A DNA stretch of 25,047 bases, from the NCBI GenBank assembly GCA_040005555.1, contig JBDTYT010000016.1, forward strand, positions 1 to 25,047, written 5' to 3'. Position numbers and translations under genes: made by a program. Source of the stretch: JBDTYT01 sp040005555. Lineage in GTDB: Bacteria; Actinomycetota; UBA4738; HRBIN12. Of the stretch, positions 7,044 to 13,546 are shown one piece after another. Under the pieces are notes generated by a model that saw only the letters and a list, made by a program, of their open reading frames with translations, ran no database searches and was not told the origin of the DNA. The first letter of the stretch is position 1, and each line of letters begins with the position of its first letter.

Positions 7044-8174
7044 ATGGTGGAGCCGTACGACGTGATCGTGATCGGAGGCGGCGCCATGGGAACGGCCGCG
7101 GCTCGCACCCTGTCCGCGCGGGGGCGAAACGTCGTGTTGCTCGAGCGCTTCGAGATCGGACACGCGAGGGGCAGCTCGGGGGGACCCACACGCATCTTCC
7201 GGCTCGCGTACGACCATCCGGACTACGTGCGTATGGCGCGGCAGGCTCTAGAGGATTGGCGCGAGCTCGAAGCCGAAGCCGGCGAGCCCTTGCTCATCAC
7301 GACGGCGGGACTCGACCTCGGCACGGCCGGGCGCCCGACCGCCGCGGCCCTGGAAGCCGCGGGTGAGCGGCTCGAGTACCTGCCGCCGGACGCGGTCACG
7401 GAGCGGTGGCCGGGTGTCTACCTCGAAGCGGACACGGAAGCCTTCGTCCAGGAAGAGGGCGGTGTCTGCATGGCCGAGCGCACCGTCCGTGCGCAAGCCC
7501 GGGCGGCGCTCGCGCACGGCGCAACGATCCTTGAACAGACGGAGGTGGAACGAATGAGGGTCACGGACATCGGCGTCGAGGTGAACACGGCGGGCGAGAG
7601 CTACCGCGCCCCCGTCGCGGTCGTGACCGCCGGACCGTGGGCGGGCCCGCTGCTGCGGGGTGCGGGCATCGACCTGCCCCTCGTCCCGAGCTTCGAGCAG
7701 GTCACGTACTTCGCGCTCGAGGACCCCTCGCCGCTCCCAACCATCATCGACTGGTCGGTGACGCCGCCGAACACGCCGTACGTCGTGCCGAACCCCGAGG
7801 AGCCGGGACACTTCAAGGTGGCCCTGCACATGTCGGGTCCGCCGGTGGACGCGAACGAGCGTTCCTTCGAGCCCGATCCCGTCCGAGTACGGCGCGTCAT
7901 CGAGTACGCGGCTACGCGCTTCGCCCCGCATCATCCCGAGCGCGGGACCGACACGTGCCTGTACACGAACACGCCAGACGAGGATTTCGTGCTCGATCGT
8001 CGGGGCTCGGTGGTGATCGGCTCGCCGTGCAGCGGTCACGGCTTCAAGTTCGCGCCGTTCGTCGGCCGCCTCCTGGCCGACCTGGTGACGGGCCAATCGC
8101 CGCCGATGCCGCTCGAGCGTTTCCGGTCGAGCCGCCCCGCGCTGCGCCCGAACGAACGCTCCTTCCCCGACTAG
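7044..8174 (+). CDS. FAD-dependent amine oxidase, sarcosine oxidase / N-methyltryptophan oxidase-like
   Basis: Flavoenzyme of 376 residues in the DAO superfamily, closest in pattern to monomeric sarcosine oxidase. These enzymes oxidise secondary amines such as sarcosine or N-methyl amino acids to the free amine and an aldehyde with H2O2 release. The dinucleotide-binding motif is VIVIGGGAMG (7-16) followed by LLERF. The segment GSSGGPTRIFRLAYDHPDY (43-61) is typical of the subgroup. Cys305 in TCLYTNTPDEDF aligns with the Cys that carries covalent FAD in sarcosine oxidase, and CSGHGFKF (329-336) is the matching C-terminal motif. Covalent flavin is therefore expected. The exact substrate is open. 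The stop overlaps the next, convergent gene by 4 nt. Confidence 0.88.
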   Translation: MVEPYDVIVIGGGAMGTAAARTLSARGRNVVLLERFEIGHARGSSGGPTRIFRLAYDHPDYVRMARQALEDWRELEAEAGEPLLITTAGLDLGTAGRPTAAALEAAGERLEYLPPDAVTERWPGVYLEADTEAFVQEEGGVCMAERTVRAQARAALAHGATILEQTEVERMRVTDIGVEVNTAGESYRAPVAVVTAGPWAGPLLRGAGIDLPLVPSFEQVTYFALEDPSPLPTIIDWSVTPPNTPYVVPNPEEPGHFKVALHMSGPPVDANERSFEPDPVRVRRVIEYAATRFAPHHPERGTDTCLYTNTPDEDFVLDRRGSVVIGSPCSGHGFKFAPFVGRLLADLVTGQSPPMPLERFRSSRPALRPNERSFPD

Positions 8175-8776
8175 TTCAGACCTCGCGCGTCCTGCTTGAG
8201 CGCGAGGTCGATCCCCGCCGCCGTGGCCAGCATCAGCCGTCGCAACGTTGCCGACACCGGTCCGGCGATCTCGAGCACGTAGTTGTCTGCGGTCGTGAAC
8301 AGGGTGCGAGCGAGCCCTTCCCACGTCTTGGTGATCCTGCCCACCTCGGTCCCGGCAGGGTCTTGGATCGAGAAGTTCCAGGCTCTCCAGTTCTCGGCAC
8401 GCATCGCGCCGACCGACGCTCCCGCGGCGTCCTCCAGACCGAAGTGGATCTTGCCCACCATGTTCTCCTGAACGATCTTGCCGACGTCGCTCCCCTGCCC
8501 GTCCTTGACCAGCACCGTCGACTTGAAGACCTTGCGCGGGCGGGTGAGCTCGATGACCTTCGTTCCGGACGCGTCGTAGACGTTCAACGTGTGGGTCATG
8601 AACTGATCGAGCGACGAGACCAACCGCGCGAGCTTCTTGATCTGCGACTGCCCTTCCTGGCGGATCCGCCCGACCTCGTTCCCCTGTTCATCGCGGATCG
8701 CGAAGTCGATGTTCATCTCGATGATCTTCGTAGCCTGCTGGAACACCAGCCGGTCGAGCGCGAGCAGATCCGTCAT
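8171..8776 (-). CDS. LURP-one-related / phospholipid-scramblase-like protein
   Basis: A 201-residue protein with the tubby-like beta-barrel pattern of the LOR/PLSCR superfamily. Repeated strand pairs of the form D..G.EVG.I (about 29-38, 155-164) are followed by TKTWEGLARTLFTTADNYVLEI and a hydrophobic C-terminal helix (LRRLMLATAAGIDLAL), as in scramblase-related proteins of actinobacteria. Bacterial members have no agreed function; membrane or lipid binding is the usual suggestion. ATG 8776 follows GGAGG by 5 nt. The gene is divergent from the VIT1-type transporter with a perfect dyad between them, and it overlaps the flavoenzyme stop by CTAG. Confidence 0.75.
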   Translation of the reverse strand: MTDLLALDRLVFQQATKIIEMNIDFAIRDEQGNEVGRIRQEGQSQIKKLARLVSSLDQFMTHTLNVYDASGTKVIELTRPRKVFKSTVLVKDGQGSDVGKIVQENMVGKIHFGLEDAAGASVGAMRAENWRAWNFSIQDPAGTEVGRITKTWEGLARTLFTTADNYVLEIAGPVSATLRRLMLATAAGIDLALKQDARGLN

Positions 8777-8820
8777 CGGCTCCTCCGTCCTCGATGTCAG
8801 GGTGAGGGTACCCGGTCGTC

Positions 8821-8841
8821 CCCGTCGCGCCGCGCGACGGG
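8821..8841. promoter_or_regulatory. Perfect 9-bp dyad between divergent LOR-like and VIT1-like genes
   Basis: CCCGTCGCG and its exact reverse complement flank a 3-nt centre. It lies between two start codons, so it is not a terminator. It covers the place where a -35 would sit for the TATCAT box at 8850-8855 before the transporter gene, which suggests an operator. It does not resemble an IdeR/DtxR or Fur box. Confidence 0.45.
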
Positions 8842-8886
8842 CGAGCGACTATCATCCGGCCGAGCCCAGAGCGCCGAGACCGCCAC

Positions 8887-9702
8887 ATGCCCGAGCCGCT
8901 ATCTTCCGAGGACCTCCGCACGAAGTCGCGCGTGGAGCAGCTCGCCCTGGCTGTGAAGCGCGTGCGGGGCCGTCAATGGCGCGTCGTCCCGCATCCGGGC
9001 CCGATCGAGGAGCAACGTGCCGGGTCGAGATCGGGCGCGTTGCGGGCGGCGATCTTCGGCGCGAACGACGGCCTCGTGTCGAACGTTTCGCTCATCTTCG
9101 GTGTGTCGGGCGCCGGTGTGAGCAATCAGGTCGTCATCTTGGCGGGCGTCGCGGGACTGTTGGCGGGAGCGTTCTCGATGGCAGCGGGCGAGTACATCTC
9201 GATGCGCGTGCAGCGCGAAGTGTTCGAACGTTTGATCCATCTCGAAGCCCACGAGCTCGGCAGCGAGCCCGAAGCCGAGCGACGCGAACTCGTCGAGATC
9301 TACGTGCGCAAGGGCATCTCGCGCGACCTGGCCGAGCGCCTGGCCGAAGAGCTGATGCGCGACCCGGACGTCGCCCTCGACACACACGCGCGCGAGGAGC
9401 TCGGGCTCGATCCGGAAGAGGGCCTTGGATCGCCGTGGGCGGCGGCCGGGTCGTCGTTCGCGACCTTCTCACTCGGCGCGTTCCTCCCACTCATCCCGTT
9501 CGTCTTCTCGAGCGGCACGCCCGCCGTCGTCGTGTCGGCTGCCCTGTCACTCGTCGCGCTGTTCTCGATCGGCGCGGGGATGTCCATCCTTACCGGTCGC
9601 TCGTTCTACACCTCGGGGCTGCGCATGATGCTGATCGGCGCAGCGGCGGCCGCGATCACGTTCGCCGTGGGGACGATCTTGAACGTCAGCACCGGCATCT
9701 AG
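8887..9702 (+). CDS. VIT1/CCC1-family divalent metal (iron/manganese) transporter
   Basis: Membrane protein of 271 residues. Relatives move Fe2+ or Mn2+ out of the cytosol by proton exchange. Residues 1-48 are a hydrophilic cytoplasmic tail. The first helix holds the family signature FGANDGLVSNVSLIFG (57-72), and the second ends in AGAFSMAAGEYIS (93-105). A long acidic and helical cytoplasmic domain (about 107-190, rich in Glu) corresponds to the metal-binding insert of this family. Three more helices follow (about 190-212, 215-236, 243-268). ATG 8887 has no strong ribosome site; a TATCAT box lies about 30 nt upstream. Export of iron or manganese is the likely role. The stop overlaps the convergent 6PGL gene by CTAG. 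Confidence 0.88.
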   Translation: MPEPLSSEDLRTKSRVEQLALAVKRVRGRQWRVVPHPGPIEEQRAGSRSGALRAAIFGANDGLVSNVSLIFGVSGAGVSNQVVILAGVAGLLAGAFSMAAGEYISMRVQREVFERLIHLEAHELGSEPEAERRELVEIYVRKGISRDLAERLAEELMRDPDVALDTHAREELGLDPEEGLGSPWAAAGSSFATFSLGAFLPLIPFVFSSGTPAVVVSAALSLVALFSIGAGMSILTGRSFYTSGLRMMLIGAAAAAITFAVGTILNVSTGI

Positions 9703-10379
9703 CCCTCGGCGACGTCGCCCGCCGCGGCCCGGTCGGCCAGCACCCGCTGATATGCCGCCGCCACCCGCCCGGCGGGGATCGAGCGGTCGCCGTCCAGCAA
9801 CTTGCGGAGCGGCTCCGCCTTGTCCGCACCCGTCACCAACCACACGATCTGTGCCGCGTGGTCCAAGACCGGGTACGTGAGCGTCATCCGACGACGGCCC
9901 CGGTATTCCCCGGTGATCGCAACGAGACGATCACGGACCTCGAGCGCCGGGTCATCTGGCACGAGTGAGGCCGTGTGTCCGTCGTCCCCGAGCCCCAGAT
10001 GCACCAGATCGAAGACCGCGGGCAGCGCGCCCGCGTACTCGGCCGCCGCCGCCTCGAGGTCCTCGGCCTCGACCGGCATGGGACGGACCGAGCCGAGCGC
10101 CGCTTCCGGCAAGCTCGCGACCAGACTCGTGAGGTTGCGATCCGGATCGCTCTGCGGCGCGATGCGCTCGTCGACTTGCCAGATCGCGACGCGGTCCCAC
10201 GGGACGTCCAGGGCGGCGAGGTACCCGAACATTTGCCAGGGCGTACGCCCGCCGCTCACGGCGAACGAGAAGCCGTCTGGCAGATCCGGTGCCGCTCGGA
10301 TCGACGCGGCGACGACGGACGCCGCACGACGAGCCACCGCGTCGGCATCGACGAGCACCTCCAACTCGCGTTCGACCAT
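9699..10379 (-). CDS. pgl: 6-phosphogluconolactonase
   Basis: Hydrolyses 6-phosphogluconolactone in the oxidative pentose phosphate pathway, a cytosolic NADPH-supplying route. The product is 226 residues from ATG 10379, which matches the usual length of the DevB/Pgl family. Motifs are FAVSGGRTPW (39-48), the VDERIAP segment (69-75), RNLTSLV (81-87) and HLGLGDDGHTASLVP (127-141) with the catalytic His. The frame is open up to 10454 but that extension overlaps the marR coding region, so the downstream ATG is preferred. The neighbour marR ends 20 bp upstream, so the two genes are probably one transcript. No zwf or tal gene is in the window. Confidence 0.92.
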   Translation of the reverse strand: MVERELEVLVDADAVARRAASVVAASIRAAPDLPDGFSFAVSGGRTPWQMFGYLAALDVPWDRVAIWQVDERIAPQSDPDRNLTSLVASLPEAALGSVRPMPVEAEDLEAAAAEYAGALPAVFDLVHLGLGDDGHTASLVPDDPALEVRDRLVAITGEYRGRRRMTLTYPVLDHAAQIVWLVTGADKAEPLRKLLDGDRSIPAGRVAAAYQRVLADRAAAGDVAEG

Positions 10380-10399
10380 CGCCCGCACCCCCGGGAGCA

Positions 10400-10840
10400 C
10401 TACGTCTCGGGCGAGTCTCCTGCGGCGCCCGCGAGCTCCTCGAGCGCGCTCCACAACACCTCGTACCGCCGCTCGCCGAGCTCGCGCCGCGCGCGCGCCT
10501 CCACAGCAGCCACCGCGCGGCGCGCCTCAGCAACGTACCGCCGGCCCCGGGCGGTGAGGCGCACGACCTTGGCTCGAGCGTCCTCGGGGTCGGGCACCCG
10601 TCGCACGTACCCTCGTGTCTCGAGCTCGTCGACCACGAGCATCATGCCCTGCTTCGTCATCCGGGCTCGTCGCGCGAGATCCGTGAGCCGCGTTCCCCAC
10701 CTGCGGTCGATGTGCATGAACAGCACCGCGTGTCCGGGCCGAGCGTCGGGGAACCCGCGCTCGTCCAAGCTCGCCACGACCTCGGTGCCGAGCGCGCGGG
10801 ACGCCTCGAGGAGCAGCCTCGGCAGATCCGGCTCGGCCAT
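10400..10840 (-). CDS. MarR-family transcriptional regulator
   Basis: DNA-binding protein of 146 residues. The winged helix-turn-helix is visible as WGTRLTDLARRARMTKQGMMLVVDELETRGYV followed by the wing RRVPDPEDARAKVVRLTARG; helices on either side form the dimerisation domain. MarR proteins are usually homodimeric repressors released by phenolic, oxidant or metabolite ligands. The start is ATG 10840. GGAGG touches it too closely for a normal ribosome site, whereas a TTGACC/CACGAT promoter 6 nt upstream predicts a leaderless message. It diverges from the GNAT gene across a short inverted repeat, so autoregulation and control of that gene are likely. The ligand is unknown. Confidence 0.88.
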   Translation of the reverse strand: MAEPDLPRLLLEASRALGTEVVASLDERGFPDARPGHAVLFMHIDRRWGTRLTDLARRARMTKQGMMLVVDELETRGYVRRVPDPEDARAKVVRLTARGRRYVAEARRAVAAVEARARRELGERRYEVLWSALEELAGAAGDSPET

Positions 10841-10846
10841 GCCTCC

Positions 10847-10875
10847 ATCGTGCGCTTCCGTGAAGAGCCGGTCAA
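10847..10875 (-). promoter_or_regulatory. Promoter of marR
   Basis: On the minus strand TTGACC (10870-10875) and CACGAT (10847-10852) are separated by exactly 17 nt. The -10 ends 6 nt before ATG 10840, so the mRNA would start at or next to the start codon. The -35 lies inside the inverted repeat at 10871-10885. Confidence 0.5.
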
Positions 10876-10885
10876 TCTGGTTGAC
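10871..10885. promoter_or_regulatory. Inverted repeat, candidate MarR operator
   Basis: GTCAA and TTGAC flank a 5-nt centre. The repeat overlaps the marR -35 and lies 13 bp upstream of the -10 box of the divergent GNAT gene. The position and 15-bp size suit a MarR dimer, which would then repress both genes. Arms of only 5 bp make this suggestive rather than firm. Confidence 0.45.
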
Positions 10886-10897
10886 GGTGGCGCGGTG

Positions 10898-10903
10898 TAG
10901 CCT
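10898..10903 (+). promoter_or_regulatory. -10-like box for a leaderless GNAT mRNA
   Basis: TAGCCT ends 6 nt before ATG 10910, and no ribosome-binding sequence is present. This is the same geometry as at 13447-13452, 15250-15255 and 18365-18370. Confidence 0.5.
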
Positions 10904-10909
10904 TCGTCC

Positions 10910-11452
10910 ATGACGATCGAGGTGCGACCCGTGCGGCACGAGGAGCGGGCCGAGGCCGGGCGCGTGACCGCGCTCGCCTACCGCGAATTCGTGCGGCCGG
11001 GCGAGCAAGCGTGGGAGGAGTACCTCGACCACATCGCAGACGTCGATAGCCGCGCCGACCGGGCGGTCGTGCTCGTCGCCATCGAGGACGGCCGGATCCT
11101 CGGCAGCGCCACGCTGGAGATCGGTGCCCGGATCGACCCTGACGAGGACCCGCCGCTCTCGCCCGAGGAAGCCCACATCCGCATGCTCGGCGTGGATCCC
11201 GACGAGCGTGGCCGCGGGGTCGCTCGGGCGCTGATAGACGCATGCTTCGACGAGGCGAGGTCGCACGGCAAACGCCGGATGTCGCTCCACACGACCCAGC
11301 GCATGTCAACCGCACAAGCGATGTACGAACGGCTCGGCTTCGAGCGCCTGCCGGACCGGGTGTTCCCCGACGGCTTCGTTCTCCTCACGTATGAGCGGGC
11401 GCTCGGCGAGGGTCCCGGGGTGGTCGGCGCCGGAAGCCGCTCCCCCGCCTAG
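10910..11452 (+). CDS. GNAT-family N-acetyltransferase
   Basis: Acetyl-CoA-dependent acyltransferase of 180 residues. The acetyl-CoA motif A is seen as HIRMLGVDPDERGRGVARAL, with the pyrophosphate-binding R-G-R-G-V-A loop, and motif B as MYERLGFERLPDR. An N-terminal segment, VRPVRHEERAEAGRVTALAY, is typical of small-molecule or peptide acetyltransferases. The substrate cannot be told from sequence. ATG 10910 has a TAGCCT box 6 nt before it. It is divergent from marR, which probably controls it, so detoxification of the MarR ligand is a reasonable hypothesis. Its stop overlaps the ABC exporter stop by CTAG. Confidence 0.85.
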   Translation: MTIEVRPVRHEERAEAGRVTALAYREFVRPGEQAWEEYLDHIADVDSRADRAVVLVAIEDGRILGSATLEIGARIDPDEDPPLSPEEAHIRMLGVDPDERGRGVARALIDACFDEARSHGKRRMSLHTTQRMSTAQAMYERLGFERLPDRVFPDGFVLLTYERALGEGPGVVGAGSRSPA

Positions 11453-13440
11453 TCGGCGGCCGGAGTCGGAACGACCTCACCCGTGGACAGGATCACCCCG
11501 TCCTCGGTGACCGCCTCCACCAGGCCGCCGCGGAACTGTTGCTGGTACAGCTGCGCGTACAGGCCTCCCGCGGCGAGCAACGCGTCGTGGGAACCGCGTT
11601 CGGCGATGCGCCCGTGTTCGACCACGAAGATCACGTCCGCCGACAAGATCGTCGAGAGTCGATGCGCGATGGCGATCGTCGTTCGACCGCGCATGAGCGG
11701 CTCGAGCGCCCGTTGCACGAGCCGCTCGGACATCGTGTCCAGTGACGACGTGGCCTCGTCCAGGATCAAGATCCGGGGGTCCTTGAGGATCACGCGAGCG
11801 ATGGCGAGCCGCTGCTTCTCGCCCCCGGACAGCTTGTAGCCACGCTCGCCGACCACCGTGTCGTAGCCCTCGGGTAGTTCCATGATCCGGTCGTGGATGA
11901 ACGCCGCGCGCGAAGCGCTCTCCAGATCCTCCTGGGTGGCGTTCGGGTTGCCGTACAGCAGGTTGCGGCGCACCGTCGTGTGGAACAGGTACGTCTCCTG
12001 CGTGACCACCCCGATGATCTCGCCGAGCGACTCGAGCGTGACGGCGCGGACGTCGCTCCCGTCGATCTCCACCGCGCCCTCCTGGACGTCGTAGAGGCGC
12101 GGTACCAGGTAGGTCATCGTCGTCTTGCCGGCACCCGAGGGTCCCACGAGCGCCGCGAGCTGGCCGGGCTCGATCTCGAGGTCCACGTCATCGAGCGTCC
12201 ACCTGCGTCCCCCGCCGTTCCCCGCCGAGGCAGGCACTTCCGTGAGCCACACGGGCGCCGCGGAGGGCTGCGGTTCCTCCGGCGGACCCTCGTAGCGGAA
12301 GCGGACGTCGCGGAACCGAACCCGCCCCTGCACCTGGTCCGGGGCGAGCGCGACGGCGTCTGGCGCGTCCTCGATCTCGGGGTCGAGGTCCAGGTACTCG
12401 AAGATGCGGTCGAACAGCGCCATCGAGGACTGCACCTCGGTCGAGACCTGGAGCATCGAGCCGATCGGGAAGAACAACCGCGACTGAAGGGTCGTGAACG
12501 CCACGATGGTTCCGGCCGTGATCGCCGTGGACGTCGGGTTCCCCCGTAGCACCCAACCGGTCACCAGATAAACCAGGGCGGGGGTGATCGAGAAGAAGGT
12601 GCCGACCACGGCGAAGAACGAACGACCGATCATCGTCTGCCGGATCTGGAAGCCGGTGAGCCGCTGGTTCTCGTCCTGGAACCGATCGATCTCGTGACGC
12701 TGCCGTCCGAACGATTTCGACAGCAAGATGCCCGATACCGAGAGCGTCTCCTCGGTGATCGAGGTCATGTCGGCGAGCGTCTTCTGCGTGCTGGTCGCCA
12801 CCTCCCGCCGAGCTCGGCCCACCTTGACTGTGAGCCAGAGGAAGATCGGCATCAAGGACAGCGAGAGCAGCGTGAGCTGCCACGACAGGACCGACATCGC
12901 GATGATCGTGCTCGCGATGACCACGACGTTCGCCAAGACGCTCGAGGCCGTGTCCGTGACGACGGACTGCACACCCCCCACGTCGTTCGCCAGTCGAGAC
13001 TGGATCTCGCCGGTGCGCGTCGTCGTGAAGAACCGCAGCGGCATGAACTGTAGGTGCGAGTACAGCGAGTTCCGCAGGTCCTGCATGACCCGGAGTCCCA
13101 CCACGTTGGCGAGGTAGGTCTGACCGATCCCGATCGTGGACGTCACGATCGGGATCGCCACCATGAAGATGACGCCGACATACAACGAGTGCATGTTGGG
13201 GCACGCCCCTGCGTCGCAACGGCCGGGCGGGTTGCCGAACAGGGCGTGGTCGAAGACCCACTTGATGAGCAGCGGGTTCACGACCCCCAGGCCCGACGTC
13301 AGCACGATCGCCGCCGAGACCAGCACCACCTGGGCTCGGTACGGCCGGAAGATCCGGATGACCCGGCGAACGGTCTGCTTTCGGATGGGGCGCTGATCCC
13401 CCTCGGTGGGGACGCGCATGAAACGACCGTGACCTCGCAT
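11449..13440 (-). CDS. ABC exporter, fused membrane and ATPase domains (MsbA/LmrA type)
   Basis: Homodimeric-type exporter half of 663 residues for a lipid, drug or peptide. Residues 1-30 are a basic cytoplasmic tail. Six membrane helices lie between about 35 and 330. The ATPase has Walker A GPSGAGKTT (433-441), Q-loop Q481, signature LSGGEKQ (537-543), Walker B ILILDEATSSLD (557-568) and His593. Two oddities stand out: a Pro/Gly-rich insert of about 28 residues (385-413) between the A-loop Tyr and the core of the ATPase, and two close cysteines (75, 80) in the first outer loop. ATG 13440 has a TATCCT box 6 nt upstream. It is divergent from a secreted protein gene. The substrate is unknown. 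Confidence 0.9.
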   Translation of the reverse strand: MRGHGRFMRVPTEGDQRPIRKQTVRRVIRIFRPYRAQVVLVSAAIVLTSGLGVVNPLLIKWVFDHALFGNPPGRCDAGACPNMHSLYVGVIFMVAIPIVTSTIGIGQTYLANVVGLRVMQDLRNSLYSHLQFMPLRFFTTTRTGEIQSRLANDVGGVQSVVTDTASSVLANVVVIASTIIAMSVLSWQLTLLSLSLMPIFLWLTVKVGRARREVATSTQKTLADMTSITEETLSVSGILLSKSFGRQRHEIDRFQDENQRLTGFQIRQTMIGRSFFAVVGTFFSITPALVYLVTGWVLRGNPTSTAITAGTIVAFTTLQSRLFFPIGSMLQVSTEVQSSMALFDRIFEYLDLDPEIEDAPDAVALAPDQVQGRVRFRDVRFRYEGPPEEPQPSAAPVWLTEVPASAGNGGGRRWTLDDVDLEIEPGQLAALVGPSGAGKTTMTYLVPRLYDVQEGAVEIDGSDVRAVTLESLGEIIGVVTQETYLFHTTVRRNLLYGNPNATQEDLESASRAAFIHDRIMELPEGYDTVVGERGYKLSGGEKQRLAIARVILKDPRILILDEATSSLDTMSERLVQRALEPLMRGRTTIAIAHRLSTILSADVIFVVEHGRIAERGSHDALLAAGGLYAQLYQQQFRGGLVEAVTEDGVILSTGEVVPTPAAD

Positions 13441-13446
13441 GCCCTC

Positions 13447-13452
13447 AGGATA
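13447..13452 (-). promoter_or_regulatory. -10-like box for a leaderless ABC exporter mRNA
   Basis: On the minus strand TATCCT ends 6 nt before ATG 13440. The GAGGGC between box and start is the only purine-rich stretch and is too close for a ribosome site. Confidence 0.5.
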
Positions 13453-13487
13453 CGGCCGTCTCGCGCGAAGCTCTGCCGATGCTCATT

Positions 13488-13516
13488 TTGACAACACCTC
13501 CGCAGGCAACGAGACT
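13488..13516 (+). promoter_or_regulatory. Promoter of the secreted Asp-box protein gene
   Basis: A consensus -35, TTGACA (13488-13493), is followed after 17 nt by GAGACT (13511-13516). This gives a leader of about 25 nt with GGAAGGGG 8 nt before ATG 13547. It is the best -35 seen in the window and differs from the leaderless units around it. Confidence 0.5.
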
Positions 13517-13546
13517 CCCGTGACCGCACCGGAAGGGGTTCGCTCC

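Noticed and set aside
8821..8841. Reading the 9-bp dyad as a transcription terminator
   Set aside because: It lies between two divergent start codons and has no U-run in either direction.
10841..11290. N-terminal extension of the MarR frame
   Set aside because: It lies antisense to the GNAT coding region and would push the winged helix far from the N-terminus; a promoter and ATG at 10840 fit better.
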